NCBI GenBank assembly: GCA_900543625.1
Contig: UQSF01000016.1
Location: 1 to 45,790 of the forward strand
From: an uncultured Eubacteriales bacterium
GTDB taxonomy: Bacteria > Bacillota > Clostridia > Oscillospirales > Oscillospiraceae
DNA: 45,790 nt
Reading direction: 5' to 3'
Shown here: positions 1 through 12,216 of the stretch, one piece after another
Layout of the letters: each line of letters begins with the position of its first letter
Numbering within the stretch: the stretch's first letter is position 1
The notes under the pieces: model-generated
The model's database searches: none
Told to the model about the DNA's origin: nothing
The model's input: only the letters and a program-made list of their open reading frames with translations
Made by a program: the position numbers and the translations under genes

Positions 1-1
1 C

Positions 2-253
2 GAGGCCGACATACTCCTCGCCGCGGCGGGCGCACCGGGGCTCATCACGCCTGCGTGCGTGCATCCGGAGCAGATCGTGCTCGACGCGGGCGTGACCGCC
101 CTGCCCGACGGCACGCTGCTCGGCGACGTGGCGGCCGAGGCGGCCGGGACCGTCGCCGCCTGCACGCCCGTTCCCGGGGGCATCGGCAGCGTGACGACCG
201 CGCTGCTGCTGTTACACACCGTACAGAGTGCCGAAATTTTTCGGCAATTTTAA
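2..253 (+). CDS. folD: FolD, C-terminal fragment (methylenetetrahydrofolate dehydrogenase/cyclohydrolase)
   Basis: The reading frame is open from the window edge and ends with TAA at 251-253, so only the last 83 residues are present. They match the C-terminal NADP-binding part of FolD: an A-D-I-L segment followed by A-A-G-A-P-G-L-I-T, then D-A-G-V, and the typical family ending T-P-V-P-G-G-I-G-S-V-T-T-A-L-L-L. FolD is a cytosolic bifunctional enzyme that interconverts 5,10-methylene- and 10-formyl-tetrahydrofolate for one-carbon metabolism. The gene runs toward the P-type ATPase, but an 80-bp gap with a TATAAT-like box separates them, so co-transcription is uncertain. The start and catalytic lysine region lie outside the window. 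Confidence 0.9.
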   Translation, partial: EADILLAAAGAPGLITPACVHPEQIVLDAGVTALPDGTLLGDVAAEAAGTVAACTPVPGGIGSVTTALLLLHTVQSAEIFRQF

Positions 254-274
254 GCTATTATTCACAAACTGTTG

Positions 275-303
275 TTCTTTTCCGCAGCGAATGCCGCTAT
301 AAT
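275..303 (+). promoter_or_regulatory. Candidate sigma-A promoter of the P-type ATPase gene
   Basis: A perfect TATAAT lies at 298-303, 31 bases before the TTG start. With a 17-bp spacer the -35 box would be TTCTTT (275-280), which is weak; TTGTTC at 272-277 is a better box but gives a 20-bp spacer. Only the -10 is convincing. Confidence 0.35.
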
Positions 304-333
304 ATTCGGTATACTCATTTTGGAGGCAGACCT

Positions 334-2781
334 TTGGCCAAGCTGATCGAAAAAATAAAAGACAAACGCGCGCCAGAGCCCGAGACACCGGCGCGGCGCG
401 ACATTCCGGTCGTTCACCCCGCTCCGGAGCAGGGACTCACGAGCGCGCAGGTGCGCGAGCGCACGGACGCCGGCTGGACGAATGCGCCCGTTGACCCGCC
501 GGGCAAGACGGTCAAGCAAATCGTCCTGAGCAATATCTTTACCTACTTCAACATGCTGTTTTTCCTGCTGGCGCTGTGTGTGATCGCAGTGCAGCAGTGG
601 CTGAACCTGACGTTTATGGGCGTCATCATCGTCAACACCGCCATCGGCATCGTGCAGGAGCTGCGCTCGAAGAAAACGCTCGACAAGCTGAGCATCCTCG
701 CGTCCCCAAAGGCCGTCGCCGTGCGCGACGGCAAGCGCGTGACCGTGGACACGGCGCAGCTCGTGCGCGACGACATCGTCGTCTTTGCCGCCGGCAACCA
801 GATCTATGCCGACGCTGTGGTCGCGCAGGATAGCTGCTACGTCAACGAGGCGCTCATCACGGGCGAGTCGGACGAGATCAAGAAAAACCCCGGCGACAAG
901 CTCCTCTCGGGCAGCTTCGTCGTCAGCGGTATGTGCCGCGCACAGCTGACCGACGTCGGCGCGGATTCCTATGTCTCGCGCCTGACGCAGGAGGCCAAGC
1001 GCGCCAAAAAGCCGCAGCAGTCAGAGATGATGCGCGCGCTGCAAAACCTCGTCAAGTGGATCGGCGTGATCGTCATTCCGCTCGGCGTGGTGATGTTCAT
1101 CAAAGAGTTCGTGTGGCTTGACCGCGCCGCCCCCATCGCCGTGACGAGCACGGTCGGCTCCATCATCGGCATGATTCCCGAGGGACTGTATCTGCTGACA
1201 AGCCTTGCGCTTGTGGCGGGCGTGGTGCGTCTGGCGCAGCGCAAGACCCTCGTGCACGAGCTCGGCTGCATCGAGACGCTCGCGCGCGTGGACACGCTGT
1301 GCGTGGATAAGACCGGCACCGTGACGGAAAACAAGATGATCGTCGAGGACGTCTGTCCCCTGTGCGACGACCGCTTCACGCTCGACGACATCCGCATGAT
1401 CATGGCAGACTACGTCTACGCCATGCAGGCGGACAACGACACCATGGCGGCGCTGCGGCGCTATTTCACCGGCGAAAAGACGCAGGACGCGACGGCGACA
1501 CTGCCGTTCTCGTCGGCGAAGAAATACGGCGGCGTGTCGTTCCACGACGAGGAGACGTATCTGCTCGGTGCGCCGGACGTGCTGCTCGCCGGGCGGGAAA
1601 ACCCCTATCAGGAGCAGATCGAGGGCTACTCCGCCAAGGGCTGCCGCGTGCTGCTGCTGGGCATGTATGACGGCGCGCTCTCGGACGAGACGCCGGACGC
1701 CGGCCTGCTGCCGATCGCGCTGATCCTGCTCTCGAACAAGATCCGCGCCGAGGCGCCGGAGACCTTCGGCTACTTTGCCGCGCAGGGCGTGGCCGTGAAG
1801 GTCATCTCCGGCGACAATGCGCGCACCGTGTCCGAGGTGGCCAAGCGCGCCGGCATCGAAAACGCCGACCGCTTCGTCGACGCGCGCACGCTCACGAGCG
1901 AGGAAGCCATCCGCGAAGCGGCGGGCAGGTACACGGTCTTCGGCCGCGTGACCCCGGCGCAGAAGCGCAGCCTCGTGCAGGCGCTCAAGGCCGAGGGGCA
2001 CACTGTGGCCATGACGGGCGACGGCGTCAACGACGTGCTCGCGCTCAAGGAGGCCGACTGCTCGATCGCCATGGCCTCCGGCAGCGACGTGGCGTGTCAG
2101 GTGTCGCACATCGTGCTGCTCGACTCCAACTTTGCCTCCATGCCGTCGGTCGTGGCGGAGGGCCGCCGCGTCATCAACAACATCGAGCGCAGCGCGTCGC
2201 TGTATCTGGTCAAGAACATCTTCTCGTTCTTCCTCGCGTTTTTCACGCTCTTTGCCACGCTGCCCTACCCGTTCAGCCCCGCACAGCTCACGCTCGTGAG
2301 CGCCGTGACCATCGGCATCCCGTCGTTCATTCTGGCCATGGAGCCGAACGAGAGCCTCGTCAAGGGAAAATTTTTGCGCAACGTGCTCTTCCGCGCGCTG
2401 CCGGCCGCGATGACGGATCTGGCAATGGTCGTGGGCATCCTGCTGTTTTATATCGCCTTCCACCTCGACGATACGGCCATGATCACGATCTGCACCGGCG
2501 TCATGGGCATCGTCGGTCTCATGATGGTGCACCGCACATGTCAGCCGTACAACACCATCCGCAAGGTGATGATCGTCGTGCTCGGCGTGCTGTTCGTGAT
2601 CGCGTATTTCGGCTTCCCGACGCTGTTTAACCTGCAGAAGCTCGATCTGCAGAGCGCGCTCATCCTCATCGTGTTCGGTCTGCTGTCGTGGCCGGTGATG
2701 AAGGCGTTCTGCCGCCTCAACGACCGCATGCGCGCCAGATTCGAGGCATGGCGCGCAGCCAAGACCGCAAAGGCCGCCTGA
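334..2781 (+). CDS. Cation-translocating P-type ATPase
   Basis: This 815-residue membrane protein has the P-type ATPase hallmarks in order: the actuator-domain T-G-E-S near residue 176, the P-E-G-L turn of the ion-binding helix near 282, the phosphorylated aspartate in D-K-T-G-T (D325), and the hinge motif T-G-D-G-V-N-D at 561-567, followed by a hydrophobic C-terminal half. There is no N-terminal CxxC heavy-metal domain. The P-E-G-L-Y-L-L-T-S stretch and overall length suggest a calcium/magnesium-type pump resembling mycobacterial CtpE, but substrate is inference. The frame stays open upstream through the end of folD; I chose TTG at 334 because GGAGG at 322-326 lies 7 bases before it and the upstream translation is non-conserved. 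It is followed by a strong terminator. Confidence 0.88.
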   Translation: MAKLIEKIKDKRAPEPETPARRDIPVVHPAPEQGLTSAQVRERTDAGWTNAPVDPPGKTVKQIVLSNIFTYFNMLFFLLALCVIAVQQWLNLTFMGVIIVNTAIGIVQELRSKKTLDKLSILASPKAVAVRDGKRVTVDTAQLVRDDIVVFAAGNQIYADAVVAQDSCYVNEALITGESDEIKKNPGDKLLSGSFVVSGMCRAQLTDVGADSYVSRLTQEAKRAKKPQQSEMMRALQNLVKWIGVIVIPLGVVMFIKEFVWLDRAAPIAVTSTVGSIIGMIPEGLYLLTSLALVAGVVRLAQRKTLVHELGCIETLARVDTLCVDKTGTVTENKMIVEDVCPLCDDRFTLDDIRMIMADYVYAMQADNDTMAALRRYFTGEKTQDATATLPFSSAKKYGGVSFHDEETYLLGAPDVLLAGRENPYQEQIEGYSAKGCRVLLLGMYDGALSDETPDAGLLPIALILLSNKIRAEAPETFGYFAAQGVAVKVISGDNARTVSEVAKRAGIENADRFVDARTLTSEEAIREAAGRYTVFGRVTPAQKRSLVQALKAEGHTVAMTGDGVNDVLALKEADCSIAMASGSDVACQVSHIVLLDSNFASMPSVVAEGRRVINNIERSASLYLVKNIFSFFLAFFTLFATLPYPFSPAQLTLVSAVTIGIPSFILAMEPNESLVKGKFLRNVLFRALPAAMTDLAMVVGILLFYIAFHLDDTAMITICTGVMGIVGLMMVHRTCQPYNTIRKVMIVVLGVLFVIAYFGFPTLFNLQKLDLQSALILIVFGLLSWPVMKAFCRLNDRMRARFEAWRAAKTAKAA

Positions 2782-2805
2782 GATCTCCGCGCACGCAAAG
2801 CACAC

Positions 2806-2842
2806 AATCGCCCCGCATATTCGGATGCGGGGCGATTTTTCT
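2806..2842 (+). terminator. Rho-independent terminator after the P-type ATPase
   Basis: A perfect 13-bp stem (2806-2818 with 2825-2837) with a 6-base loop is followed by a T run. It closes the ATPase transcription unit. Confidence 0.85.
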
Positions 2843-2964
2843 GCTTTTTTTCAAAAAAAAGAGGGAAATGCACAGCAATGTCGTATAAGAGTATTGCAGC
2901 CGGAAATGGCGCAAGGCGATCCGGCCGCATTTTCTGATTTTTTTGTGGAAACGGAGGGATCCCT

Positions 2965-3972
2965 GTGCTCTGTCCGAGAGAAAAACGTGAGGCCGCCGAG
3001 GCGCTGCTCATCGGGCCGCACGGTCTGCTGAGCGCGCAGTCCACCGGGCGTCCGACACCGGAGGCGCCGTGTGAGATGCGCACGTGCTTTCAGCGCGACG
3101 TCGACCGCATCACGCACTCGAAATCGTTCCGCCGCCTCAAGCACAAGACGCAGGTGTTTCTGCGCCCCGAGGGCGACCACTACCGCACGCGCCTGACGCA
3201 CACGCTCGAGGTTGCGCGTCTCGCGCGCACGATCGCCCGCGCGCTCGAGCTCAACGAGGATCTCACCGAGGCCATCAGCCTCGGGCACGACCTCGGCCAC
3301 ACGCCCTTCGGCCACGCCGGAGAGCGCGCGCTCAACGCGATCTACACCGGCGTCGGCTTCCGGCACTATGAGCAGAGCCTTCGCGTTGTCGACCGCATCG
3401 AGCGCGACGGACGCGGTCTGAACCTCTGCAACGAGACGCGCATCGGCATCCTCAACCACACGACCGGCCAGCCGCGCGGCACGCTCGAGGCCGATGTGGT
3501 GCGCCTGGCCGACCGCGTTGCCTACATCAACCACGACCTTGACGACGCCATGCGCGGCGGCATCGTGCAGCCGGAGGATGTGCCCGCCATCGTGCGCGAT
3601 CGCGTGGGCGAGCGCAACAGCGTGCGCATCAACTCCATCCTCACGGACATCATCGCCCACAGCGGCGACGGCGCGCTGAAGATGTCGCCGGAGATGCAGG
3701 AGGCCGTGGATGTGTTCACCGACTTCATGTATCAGGGCGTGTACTACAACCCCATCGCCAAGGGCGAGGAGCGCAAGGTACAGAACATCCTCGGCAGCAT
3801 CTGGGAGTATTATGTCAACCATATCGACGAGCTGCCCGCGGTCTATCAATCCATCGCGGACGACGAGGGGCCGCAGCGCGCGGTATGCGACTATGTGTCC
3901 GGCATGACCGACAGCTACGCGCTGGAGGTGTACAGCGAACTCTTCATCCCCGCAGCGTGGACGATCAAATAA
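2965..3972 (+). CDS. dgt: Deoxyguanosinetriphosphate triphosphohydrolase-like protein (HD domain)
   Basis: A 335-residue cytosolic HD-superfamily enzyme. The metal-binding set is visible: the histidine of R-L-T-H-T (H79), the H-D pair of G-H-D-L-G-H (108-109) and the following T-P-F-G-H-A-G-E region, all typical of dGTPase-like proteins that hydrolyse dNTPs to deoxynucleoside and triphosphate. The start is GTG at 2965, six bases after GGAGGG (2953-2958). Length fits the short Firmicutes form rather than the 500-residue enterobacterial Dgt. It is the first gene of a dgt-dnaG-rpoD operon, a common clostridial arrangement coupling nucleotide pool and replication priming. Substrate specificity cannot be read from sequence. 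Confidence 0.88.
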   Translation: MLCPREKREAAEALLIGPHGLLSAQSTGRPTPEAPCEMRTCFQRDVDRITHSKSFRRLKHKTQVFLRPEGDHYRTRLTHTLEVARLARTIARALELNEDLTEAISLGHDLGHTPFGHAGERALNAIYTGVGFRHYEQSLRVVDRIERDGRGLNLCNETRIGILNHTTGQPRGTLEADVVRLADRVAYINHDLDDAMRGGIVQPEDVPAIVRDRVGERNSVRINSILTDIIAHSGDGALKMSPEMQEAVDVFTDFMYQGVYYNPIAKGEERKVQNILGSIWEYYVNHIDELPAVYQSIADDEGPQRAVCDYVSGMTDSYALEVYSELFIPAAWTIK

Positions 3973-4014
3973 GGAAGTACATCCAACGGAAACCACAGAA
4001 AGTAGGTGACGCAC

Positions 4015-5764
4015 GTGGCTTTTCCGGAATCCTTTCTGCAGGAGCTCGCCGAGCGCAACGACATCGTCGATGTCGTGGGCAGCTACGTGCGCCTGACGAA
4101 AAAGAGCGGGTCGAACCTCTTCGGGCTCTGCCCGTTTCACAGCGAAAAGACGCCGTCGTTTTCCGTCTCGCCCGATAAGCAGATCTACCACTGCTTCGGC
4201 TGCGGCAAGGGCGGCAGCGTCATCAGCTTCATCATGGAGATCGAGAATCTCTCGTTCCCGGAGGCGGTGGCGTTTCTGGCCAACCGCGCCGGCATGCAGC
4301 TGCCCGAGCAGGCGGACGACCCCGGCGCGAAAAAGCGCCAGCGGCTGCTCGCGCTCAACCGGGACGCTGCGCGCTTTTTCCACGCGCAGCTCAAGACCCC
4401 GGCCGGGCAGCCGGCGCGAGACTATCTCGCCCGCCGGCAGCTCACGGCGCAGACCGTGACGCGCTTCGGCCTCGGCTTTGCGCCCGACACGTGGGACAGC
4501 CTCGTGCGCGCGATGAAGGCGCTCGGCTACTCTGAGCAGGAGCTCTTTGACGGCGGGCTCGTGCGCCACGGAAAATCCGGCGGCGTGTACGACACGTTCC
4601 GCAACCGGCTCATGTTCCCGGTCATTGACGTGCGCGGCAACGTCATCGGCTTCTCCGGGCGCATCCTCGGCGACGGCGAGCCGAAGTACATGAACAGCCC
4701 GGAAACCATTGTTTTCAGCAAGAGCCACAATTTGTTCGCGCTCAATTTGGCTAAAAAGTCAAAGTGCGGGTATATCATACTGGCAGAGGGCAACATCGAC
4801 GTGGCGAGCCTGCATCAGGCGGGCTTCGACAGCGCGGTCGCCTCGCTCGGCACGTCGCTCACGCCGGAGCAGGCGCGGCTGCTGTCGCGCTACACGGGCG
4901 AGATCGTCATCGCCTACGACAACGACGGCGCGGGACAGAAGGCGTCGCAGCGCGCGATCGGCATCCTCGAAAAGCTCGAGGTGCGCGTGCGTGTTCTGCA
5001 GATGCAGGGCGCAAAGGACCCCGACGAATATATCAAGACCTTCGGCGCGGACGCGTTTCGAAACCTGCTCGAGCAGTCGGAAAACCACATCGATTACCGG
5101 CTCGGCGCCGTGCAGCGAAAGTATGACCTGCAGATCGACGAGCAGCGCGTGGCCTTCGTCAAGGAGGCGGCGGGCATCGTCGCGGAGCTGCCCGGCAGCG
5201 TCGAGCGCGAGGTGTACGCCATGCGCGTCGCGGAGACAGCGGGCATGCCCGCCGCGGTCGTGACCGACGAGGTGCAGCGCCAGCGCAAGCGGCGGCTCAG
5301 CCGCGCGCGTAAGGAACAGGAACGCGACCTGCTGCGCCCCGCGACGGCGATGCAGCCACCCGGCCGAAGCATCCGCTTTGACGATCCGCGCTCGGCAGCC
5401 GCCGAGCAGGGTATCATCCGGCTCCTGTATCTCGACCCCGGCCTGTTTTACGGCCGGACGAACGTGCCGGACGCGGCGCAGTTTTCCTCGCCGGAGCTGC
5501 GGCACATTTACACCGTCCTGCTCGCCCACGGCGGCACGGGCACGGTGCAGATCGCGGCGCTCTCGGGCGAGCTGACGCCGGACGAGCTGGCACTGCTCAC
5601 GGGCATCATCCAGCAGCCGGCGGAGCTTTCCAACGGCGCGCGTGCGCTCGACGATTACATAGGCATTCTTCAGACCCAGTCCTCCGCCGGCACTGCGATG
5701 TCGGAGGCGGATCTGCTGGCATTTGCAAACAAACTCAAAGAACATAAAGGGTATGGTGGTAAAG

Positions 5765-5787
<23 letters not shown>
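4015..5787 (+). CDS. dnaG: DNA primase
   Basis: DnaG makes the RNA primers for replication. The 590-residue product shows the N-terminal CHC2 zinc ribbon (C39, H42, C60, C63), the primase core with the N-S-P-E-T motif near residue 226, and the TOPRIM domain containing I-L-A-E-G-N-I-D and the acidic A-Y-D-N-D-G-A-G motif, followed by a C-terminal DnaB-interacting region. I prefer GTG at 4015 (protein start M-A-F-P-E-S-F) because AGTAGGTG at 4001-4008 is well spaced; GTG at 4006 overlaps that ribosome-binding site. It lies 42 bp after dgt, and its end overlaps the start of rpoD. Confidence 0.95.
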
Positions 5788-7027
<1,240 letters not shown>

Positions 7028-7077
7028 TCCCCCCAACGCCGCGCACCGCGGCAGAAATCATGAAATATCAGCGCTTT

Positions 7078-7114
7078 CCGGGCGCGGCGGGCAACTCCGC
7101 CGCGCCCGGTTTTT
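7078..7114 (+). terminator. Rho-independent terminator after rpoD
   Basis: A perfect 13-bp GC-rich stem (7078-7090 with 7097-7109), 6-base loop and TTTTT end the dgt-dnaG-rpoD operon. Confidence 0.88.
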
Positions 7115-7198
7115 GCGCCGGAAAACCGGGCGTTTTTTCCGCCGCGTGCAGCCGGGAAAATAAATATGAACTTTCTATCAATAATATAGAGAAAGCCC

Positions 7199-7227
7199 TT
7201 GACTTTCCGCCCGCCCGGGTGTAAATT
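7199..7227 (+). promoter_or_regulatory. Sigma-A promoter of the hrcA-grpE-dnaK-dnaJ operon
   Basis: TTGACT (7199-7204), a 17-bp spacer and TAAATT (7222-7227). The -10 box touches the first CIRCE half-site, so HrcA bound there would block polymerase. The DNA upstream (7158-7192) is AT-rich. Confidence 0.75.
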
Positions 7228-7252
7228 AGCACTCGAAGGTTAGGAGTGCCAA
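7226..7252 (+). promoter_or_regulatory. CIRCE operator 1 (HrcA binding site)
   Basis: TTAGCACTC (7226-7234), 9-base spacer, GAGTGCCAA (7244-7252). This matches the CIRCE consensus TTAGCACTC-N9-GAGTGCTAA with one mismatch and lies between the -10 box and the hrcA ribosome-binding site, as expected for HrcA repression of the operon. Confidence 0.92.
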
Positions 7253-7275
7253 CACTCAGGAGCTCCGAGTGCCAG
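7249..7275 (+). promoter_or_regulatory. Second, degenerate CIRCE-like operator overlapping the first
   Basis: CCAACACTC (7249-7257), an exact 9-base spacer, and GAGTGCCAG (7267-7275). The core CACTC-N11-class geometry is replaced by the CIRCE geometry (CACTC, 9 bases, GAGTG) with 6/9 and 7/9 consensus matches. It shares four bases with operator 1 and ends just before the ribosome-binding site. Confidence 0.55.
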
Positions 7276-7286
7276 CGGAGGGACCT

Positions 7287-8384
7287 ATGGATATCAGCAG
7301 CCGCAAAAAGAAAATACTTGCCGCGGTCATTGAGGAATACATCCGCACGGCGGAGCCGGTCGGCTCGAAGGCCATCGCCGCGAGCGCCGATCTCGGCTGT
7401 TCCTCGGCCACGATCCGCAACGAGCTTGCGGAGCTGGTCTCTATGGGCTATCTCGAGCAGCCGCACACATCGGCCGGACGCGTGCCCACACCGCTCGGCT
7501 ACCGGATGTATGTCAACGAGCTCATGGAGCACAAGGACCTCACCGCCGAGGAGACGCAGGCCATCACCCAGAGCCTGACGGGCCGCCACCAGCGCGGCGA
7601 GCTCATGACGGACGCGAGCCGTCTAGCCTCGCAGCTGACGAATTACCCCGCCGTGACGCTCACGGCGAGTGCCGGCGTCACGATCCGGCGCTTCGACCTC
7701 ATTTATCTCGACGCCAACAGCTTCATCATCGTGCTGCTTCTGAGCGACGACACGGTGAAAAACAAGCTCGTGCACCTGCCGGTCTCGGCCGAGCAGAGCA
7801 TGATCCAGAAGCTCGCCGCCGTCTTCAACGCCCACTTCACGGGCATCCGTGAGCCGGACATCACGCCGACGCTCATCAGCTCCGTGGAGCGCGCCGCGCA
7901 GGATAACCTCGGCATCACGGCTGTGATCGCGGCCTTCGCGATCGAGGCGCTCACCGGCGCCGGCGCCGCGCAGACGTATCTCGTCGGCGAGTCGCAGCTG
8001 CTGCACCAGCCAGAGTTCCGCGACCCCGACAAGGCGCACCGCCTCATGAGCTACCTGTCCGACGGCAGCAACCTGCTCGAGATCCCGATGGAGCAGCTCG
8101 GCGGTGAAAACGAGGTGCGTGTGCTCATCGGTCCGGAGAACGTGGCAGAGGAGCTGCGCGACAGCAGCGTCGTGCTCGCGACGTATGACGCGGGCGAAAA
8201 TATGCGCGGACTGATCGGTGTGGTCGGTCCGACACGTATGGACTATTCCAAGGTCGCCGCGAAGCTCAGTTTCATTGCGGCCGGCCTGTCCAAGCTGCTC
8301 GGCGGCGGTACGCTTCCGCCCCCCGGGCTGGATAACAAGCTGATCATTAAGGGAGACGATTCAGATGAGCACGAAAACAAATGA
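7287..8384 (+). CDS. hrcA: Heat-inducible transcription repressor HrcA
   Basis: HrcA represses heat-shock operons by binding CIRCE and needs GroEL chaperoning for activity. The 365-residue product starts with the winged-helix domain (D-I-S-S-R-K-K-K-I-L, then E-P-V-G-S-K and S-S-A-T-I-R-N-E-L), contains the P-H-T-S-A-G-R-V-P-T segment and ends with the conserved G-V-V-G-P-T-R-M-D-Y region. ATG 7287 has GGAGG at 7277-7281, five bases upstream; an upstream in-frame GTG at 7269 lies within the second operator and lacks its own ribosome-binding site. First gene of the operon, preceded by CIRCE sites, so it is autoregulated. Its last 20 bases overlap grpE. Confidence 0.95.
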   Translation: MDISSRKKKILAAVIEEYIRTAEPVGSKAIAASADLGCSSATIRNELAELVSMGYLEQPHTSAGRVPTPLGYRMYVNELMEHKDLTAEETQAITQSLTGRHQRGELMTDASRLASQLTNYPAVTLTASAGVTIRRFDLIYLDANSFIIVLLLSDDTVKNKLVHLPVSAEQSMIQKLAAVFNAHFTGIREPDITPTLISSVERAAQDNLGITAVIAAFAIEALTGAGAAQTYLVGESQLLHQPEFRDPDKAHRLMSYLSDGSNLLEIPMEQLGGENEVRVLIGPENVAEELRDSSVVLATYDAGENMRGLIGVVGPTRMDYSKVAAKLSFIAAGLSKLLGGGTLPPPGLDNKLIIKGDDSDEHENK

Positions 8385-8988
8385 CCCGAAGCAGACCGCT
8401 CCGGAAGCGGAGCCGGTCGTCGACGACATAAAGACCGAACCGGTCACGCCGGACGCCGAAGAAAAGGCGGACAAGAAGACCGCGCAGAAGGAGGGCAAGG
8501 AAAAAGAGCCCAAAGCCTCCAAGGAACCCAAAGAGTCCAAGGAAAAGAAAGAGACGAAAAAAGAGATCGAGGCCGATCTCGCGGCGGAAAAGGACAAATA
8601 CCTCCGCCTGCTCGCCGAATATGACAACTTCCGCCGACGCAGCGCGCGTGAGCGCGAGAACATCTATGCCGATGTCCGCTGCGAGACGCTGAAAAAGTTT
8701 CTGCCGGTGTACGACAGTCTGTCGCGCGCACTGGCACAGACCCCGGCCGACGACCCCGCCCGCAAGGGCATCGAGGGCATCATGAACCAGTATCACACCG
8801 CGCTCAATCAGCTCGGCGTGTCGGAGATCGAAGCCGTCGGCAAACCGTTTGACGCCAACCGCCACAACGCCGTCATGCACATCGAAGATGATGCCTACGG
8901 CGAGGGCGTTGTCGTGGAAGAGTTTGAAAAGGGCTTTTGCATCGGAGACCGCGTGCTGCGGTATTCCGTCGTGAAGGTCGCAAACTGA
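8365..8988 (+). CDS. grpE: Nucleotide exchange factor GrpE
   Basis: GrpE releases ADP from DnaK. The 207-residue protein has a charged, low-complexity Lys/Glu-rich N-terminus (to about residue 65) that should form the start of the long coiled coil, the signature Y-L-R-L-L-A-E-Y-D-N-F-R-R-R, and a C-terminal beta domain with N-A-V-M-H-I-E-D and the V-V-E-E-F-E-K-G-F segment. The ATG at 8365 follows GGGAG (8350-8354) and lies inside the end of hrcA, suggesting translational coupling. It sits 52 bp before dnaK. The N-terminal extension is longer and more repetitive than in E. coli GrpE, which is common in Clostridia. Confidence 0.94.
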   Translation: MSTKTNDPKQTAPEAEPVVDDIKTEPVTPDAEEKADKKTAQKEGKEKEPKASKEPKESKEKKETKKEIEADLAAEKDKYLRLLAEYDNFRRRSARERENIYADVRCETLKKFLPVYDSLSRALAQTPADDPARKGIEGIMNQYHTALNQLGVSEIEAVGKPFDANRHNAVMHIEDDAYGEGVVVEEFEKGFCIGDRVLRYSVVKVAN

Positions 8989-9040
8989 TTCCAGTATAAA
9001 TCGTATACACAATCTGCTTTCAATACAGGAGGAAATCATT

Positions 9041-10906
<1,866 letters not shown>

Positions 10907-10937
10907 ACACCCCGCCCCCGACTACGGGCTAAGCAAC

Positions 10938-10965
10938 GCGGGCGCGCCACAAAAAGCGCGCCCGC
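10938..10965 (+). other. Intercistronic hairpin between dnaK and dnaJ
   Basis: A perfect 9-bp GC-only stem (10938-10946 with 10957-10965) with a 10-base A-rich loop lies in the 115-bp dnaK-dnaJ gap. It is followed by ATTTGG, not a real T run, so it may be a leaky terminator or an mRNA-stabilising or processing element that sets the DnaK:DnaJ ratio. Confidence 0.6.
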
Positions 10966-11021
10966 ATTTGGAGCTTTCTGACCCCCGCGCGGGGGAATCC
11001 ATAGACAGTTGAGGTTCATGT

Positions 11022-12173
11022 ATGGCTGAAAAACGAGATTATTATGAAGTGCTCGGTGTCGAAAAAGGCGCATCCGAGGACGAGATCAAAAAAGCCTACC
11101 GCAAGCTGGCCAAAGCCAACCACCCGGATCTGCATCCGGGCGACAAGGAATGCGAGGAGCGCTTCAAGGAAGTCAACGAGGCCTACGAGGTGCTGTCCGA
11201 TCCCGACAAGCGCGCGAAGTATGACCAGTTCGGCCATGCGGCGTTTGACCCGTCCGCCGGCGGCCCCGGCGGCGCCGGGTTCGGCGGCTTCGGCGGCTTT
11301 GGCGACATCTTCGGTGATATTTTCGGCGGCGGCTTCGGCGACATTTTCGGCGGTGGCTTTGGCGGCGGTCAGACGCAGCGCAGCGGCCCGCGCCGCGGCG
11401 AAAACCTGCGCGTGCGCCTGAACATCACCTTTGAAGAGGCGGCGTTCGGCTGCGAGAAGGAGATCAACGTCGGCCGCGTCGAGCAGTGCCCGGACTGCAA
11501 GGGCACCGGCTGCGCCCCCGGCACGACGCCGGAGGTCTGCCCGGACTGCAAGGGCACCGGCAGCGTGCGCACCACGCAGCGCACCCCCTTCGGCATGGTG
11601 CAGACGAGCGGCGCGTGCAAAAAGTGCGGCGGCCGCGGCAAGATCATCCACCAGCCGTGCCCGCGCTGCGGCGGACGCGGCGCCGTGCGCAAGAATCAGA
11701 CCATCAAGGTCAAGATCCCGGCCGGCATCGACGACGGGCAGACGCTGAATCTGCGCGGCAAGGGCAACACCGGACTCGACGGCGGACCGGCGGGCGACCT
11801 GCTCATCACGGTCTTTGTCAAGCCGCACCCGTTCTTCGAGCGCGACGGCAACTCCGTGCTCATGGAGATGCCGGTCACGTTTGCACAGGCGGCGCTCGGT
11901 GCCGAGATCGAGGTGCCGACCATCGACGGCCGCGTCAAGCTCACCATCCCCGAGGGGACGCAGCCGGGCAGCGTGTTCCGTCTGCGCGGCAAGGGCATCC
12001 CGTACCTGCAGAGCAAGGGCGGCCGCGGCGACCAGTTTGTCACGATCACGATCACCGTGCCGAAGAATATGACAGCCGAGCAGAAGGAGCGTCTGCACAC
12101 CTACGCCGAGTCGATGAACGAGGCCGTGAGCGAACCGCGCAGCGGCATCTTCGGCAACAAGAAAAAGCGCTGA
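11022..12173 (+). CDS. dnaJ: Chaperone protein DnaJ (Hsp40)
   Basis: Complete 383-residue type I DnaJ. The J domain (residues 1-70) has the catalytic N-H-P-D loop that stimulates the DnaK ATPase. A Gly/Phe-rich linker (about 75-120) has repeated G-G-F-G-D-I-F units. The zinc-finger region (about 156-222) has four CxxCxGxG-type motifs: C-P-D-C-K-G-T-G twice, C-K-K-C-G-G-R-G and C-P-R-C-G-G-R-G. The C-terminal substrate-binding domains follow. GAGG at 11011-11014 precedes ATG 11022. Last gene of the HrcA-controlled operon. Confidence 0.96.
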   Translation: MAEKRDYYEVLGVEKGASEDEIKKAYRKLAKANHPDLHPGDKECEERFKEVNEAYEVLSDPDKRAKYDQFGHAAFDPSAGGPGGAGFGGFGGFGDIFGDIFGGGFGDIFGGGFGGGQTQRSGPRRGENLRVRLNITFEEAAFGCEKEINVGRVEQCPDCKGTGCAPGTTPEVCPDCKGTGSVRTTQRTPFGMVQTSGACKKCGGRGKIIHQPCPRCGGRGAVRKNQTIKVKIPAGIDDGQTLNLRGKGNTGLDGGPAGDLLITVFVKPHPFFERDGNSVLMEMPVTFAQAALGAEIEVPTIDGRVKLTIPEGTQPGSVFRLRGKGIPYLQSKGGRGDQFVTITITVPKNMTAEQKERLHTYAESMNEAVSEPRSGIFGNKKKR

Positions 12174-12216
12174 GCGCAAGGAAGGACATACCGTCTGCAC
12201 AGCGCACATAAACAGC

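Noticed and set aside
55..333. Upstream extension of the P-type ATPase frame
   Set aside because: It overlaps folD, translates as Arg-rich non-conserved sequence, and the TTG at 334 has a good ribosome-binding site.
8990..9015. AT-rich boxes before dnaK as an internal promoter
   Set aside because: TATAAAT is present but no acceptable -35 at 16-18 bp.
11281..11376. Short GGCTTCGGCGG-type repeats within dnaJ as a tandem repeat element
   Set aside because: They encode the normal Gly/Phe-rich linker of DnaJ.
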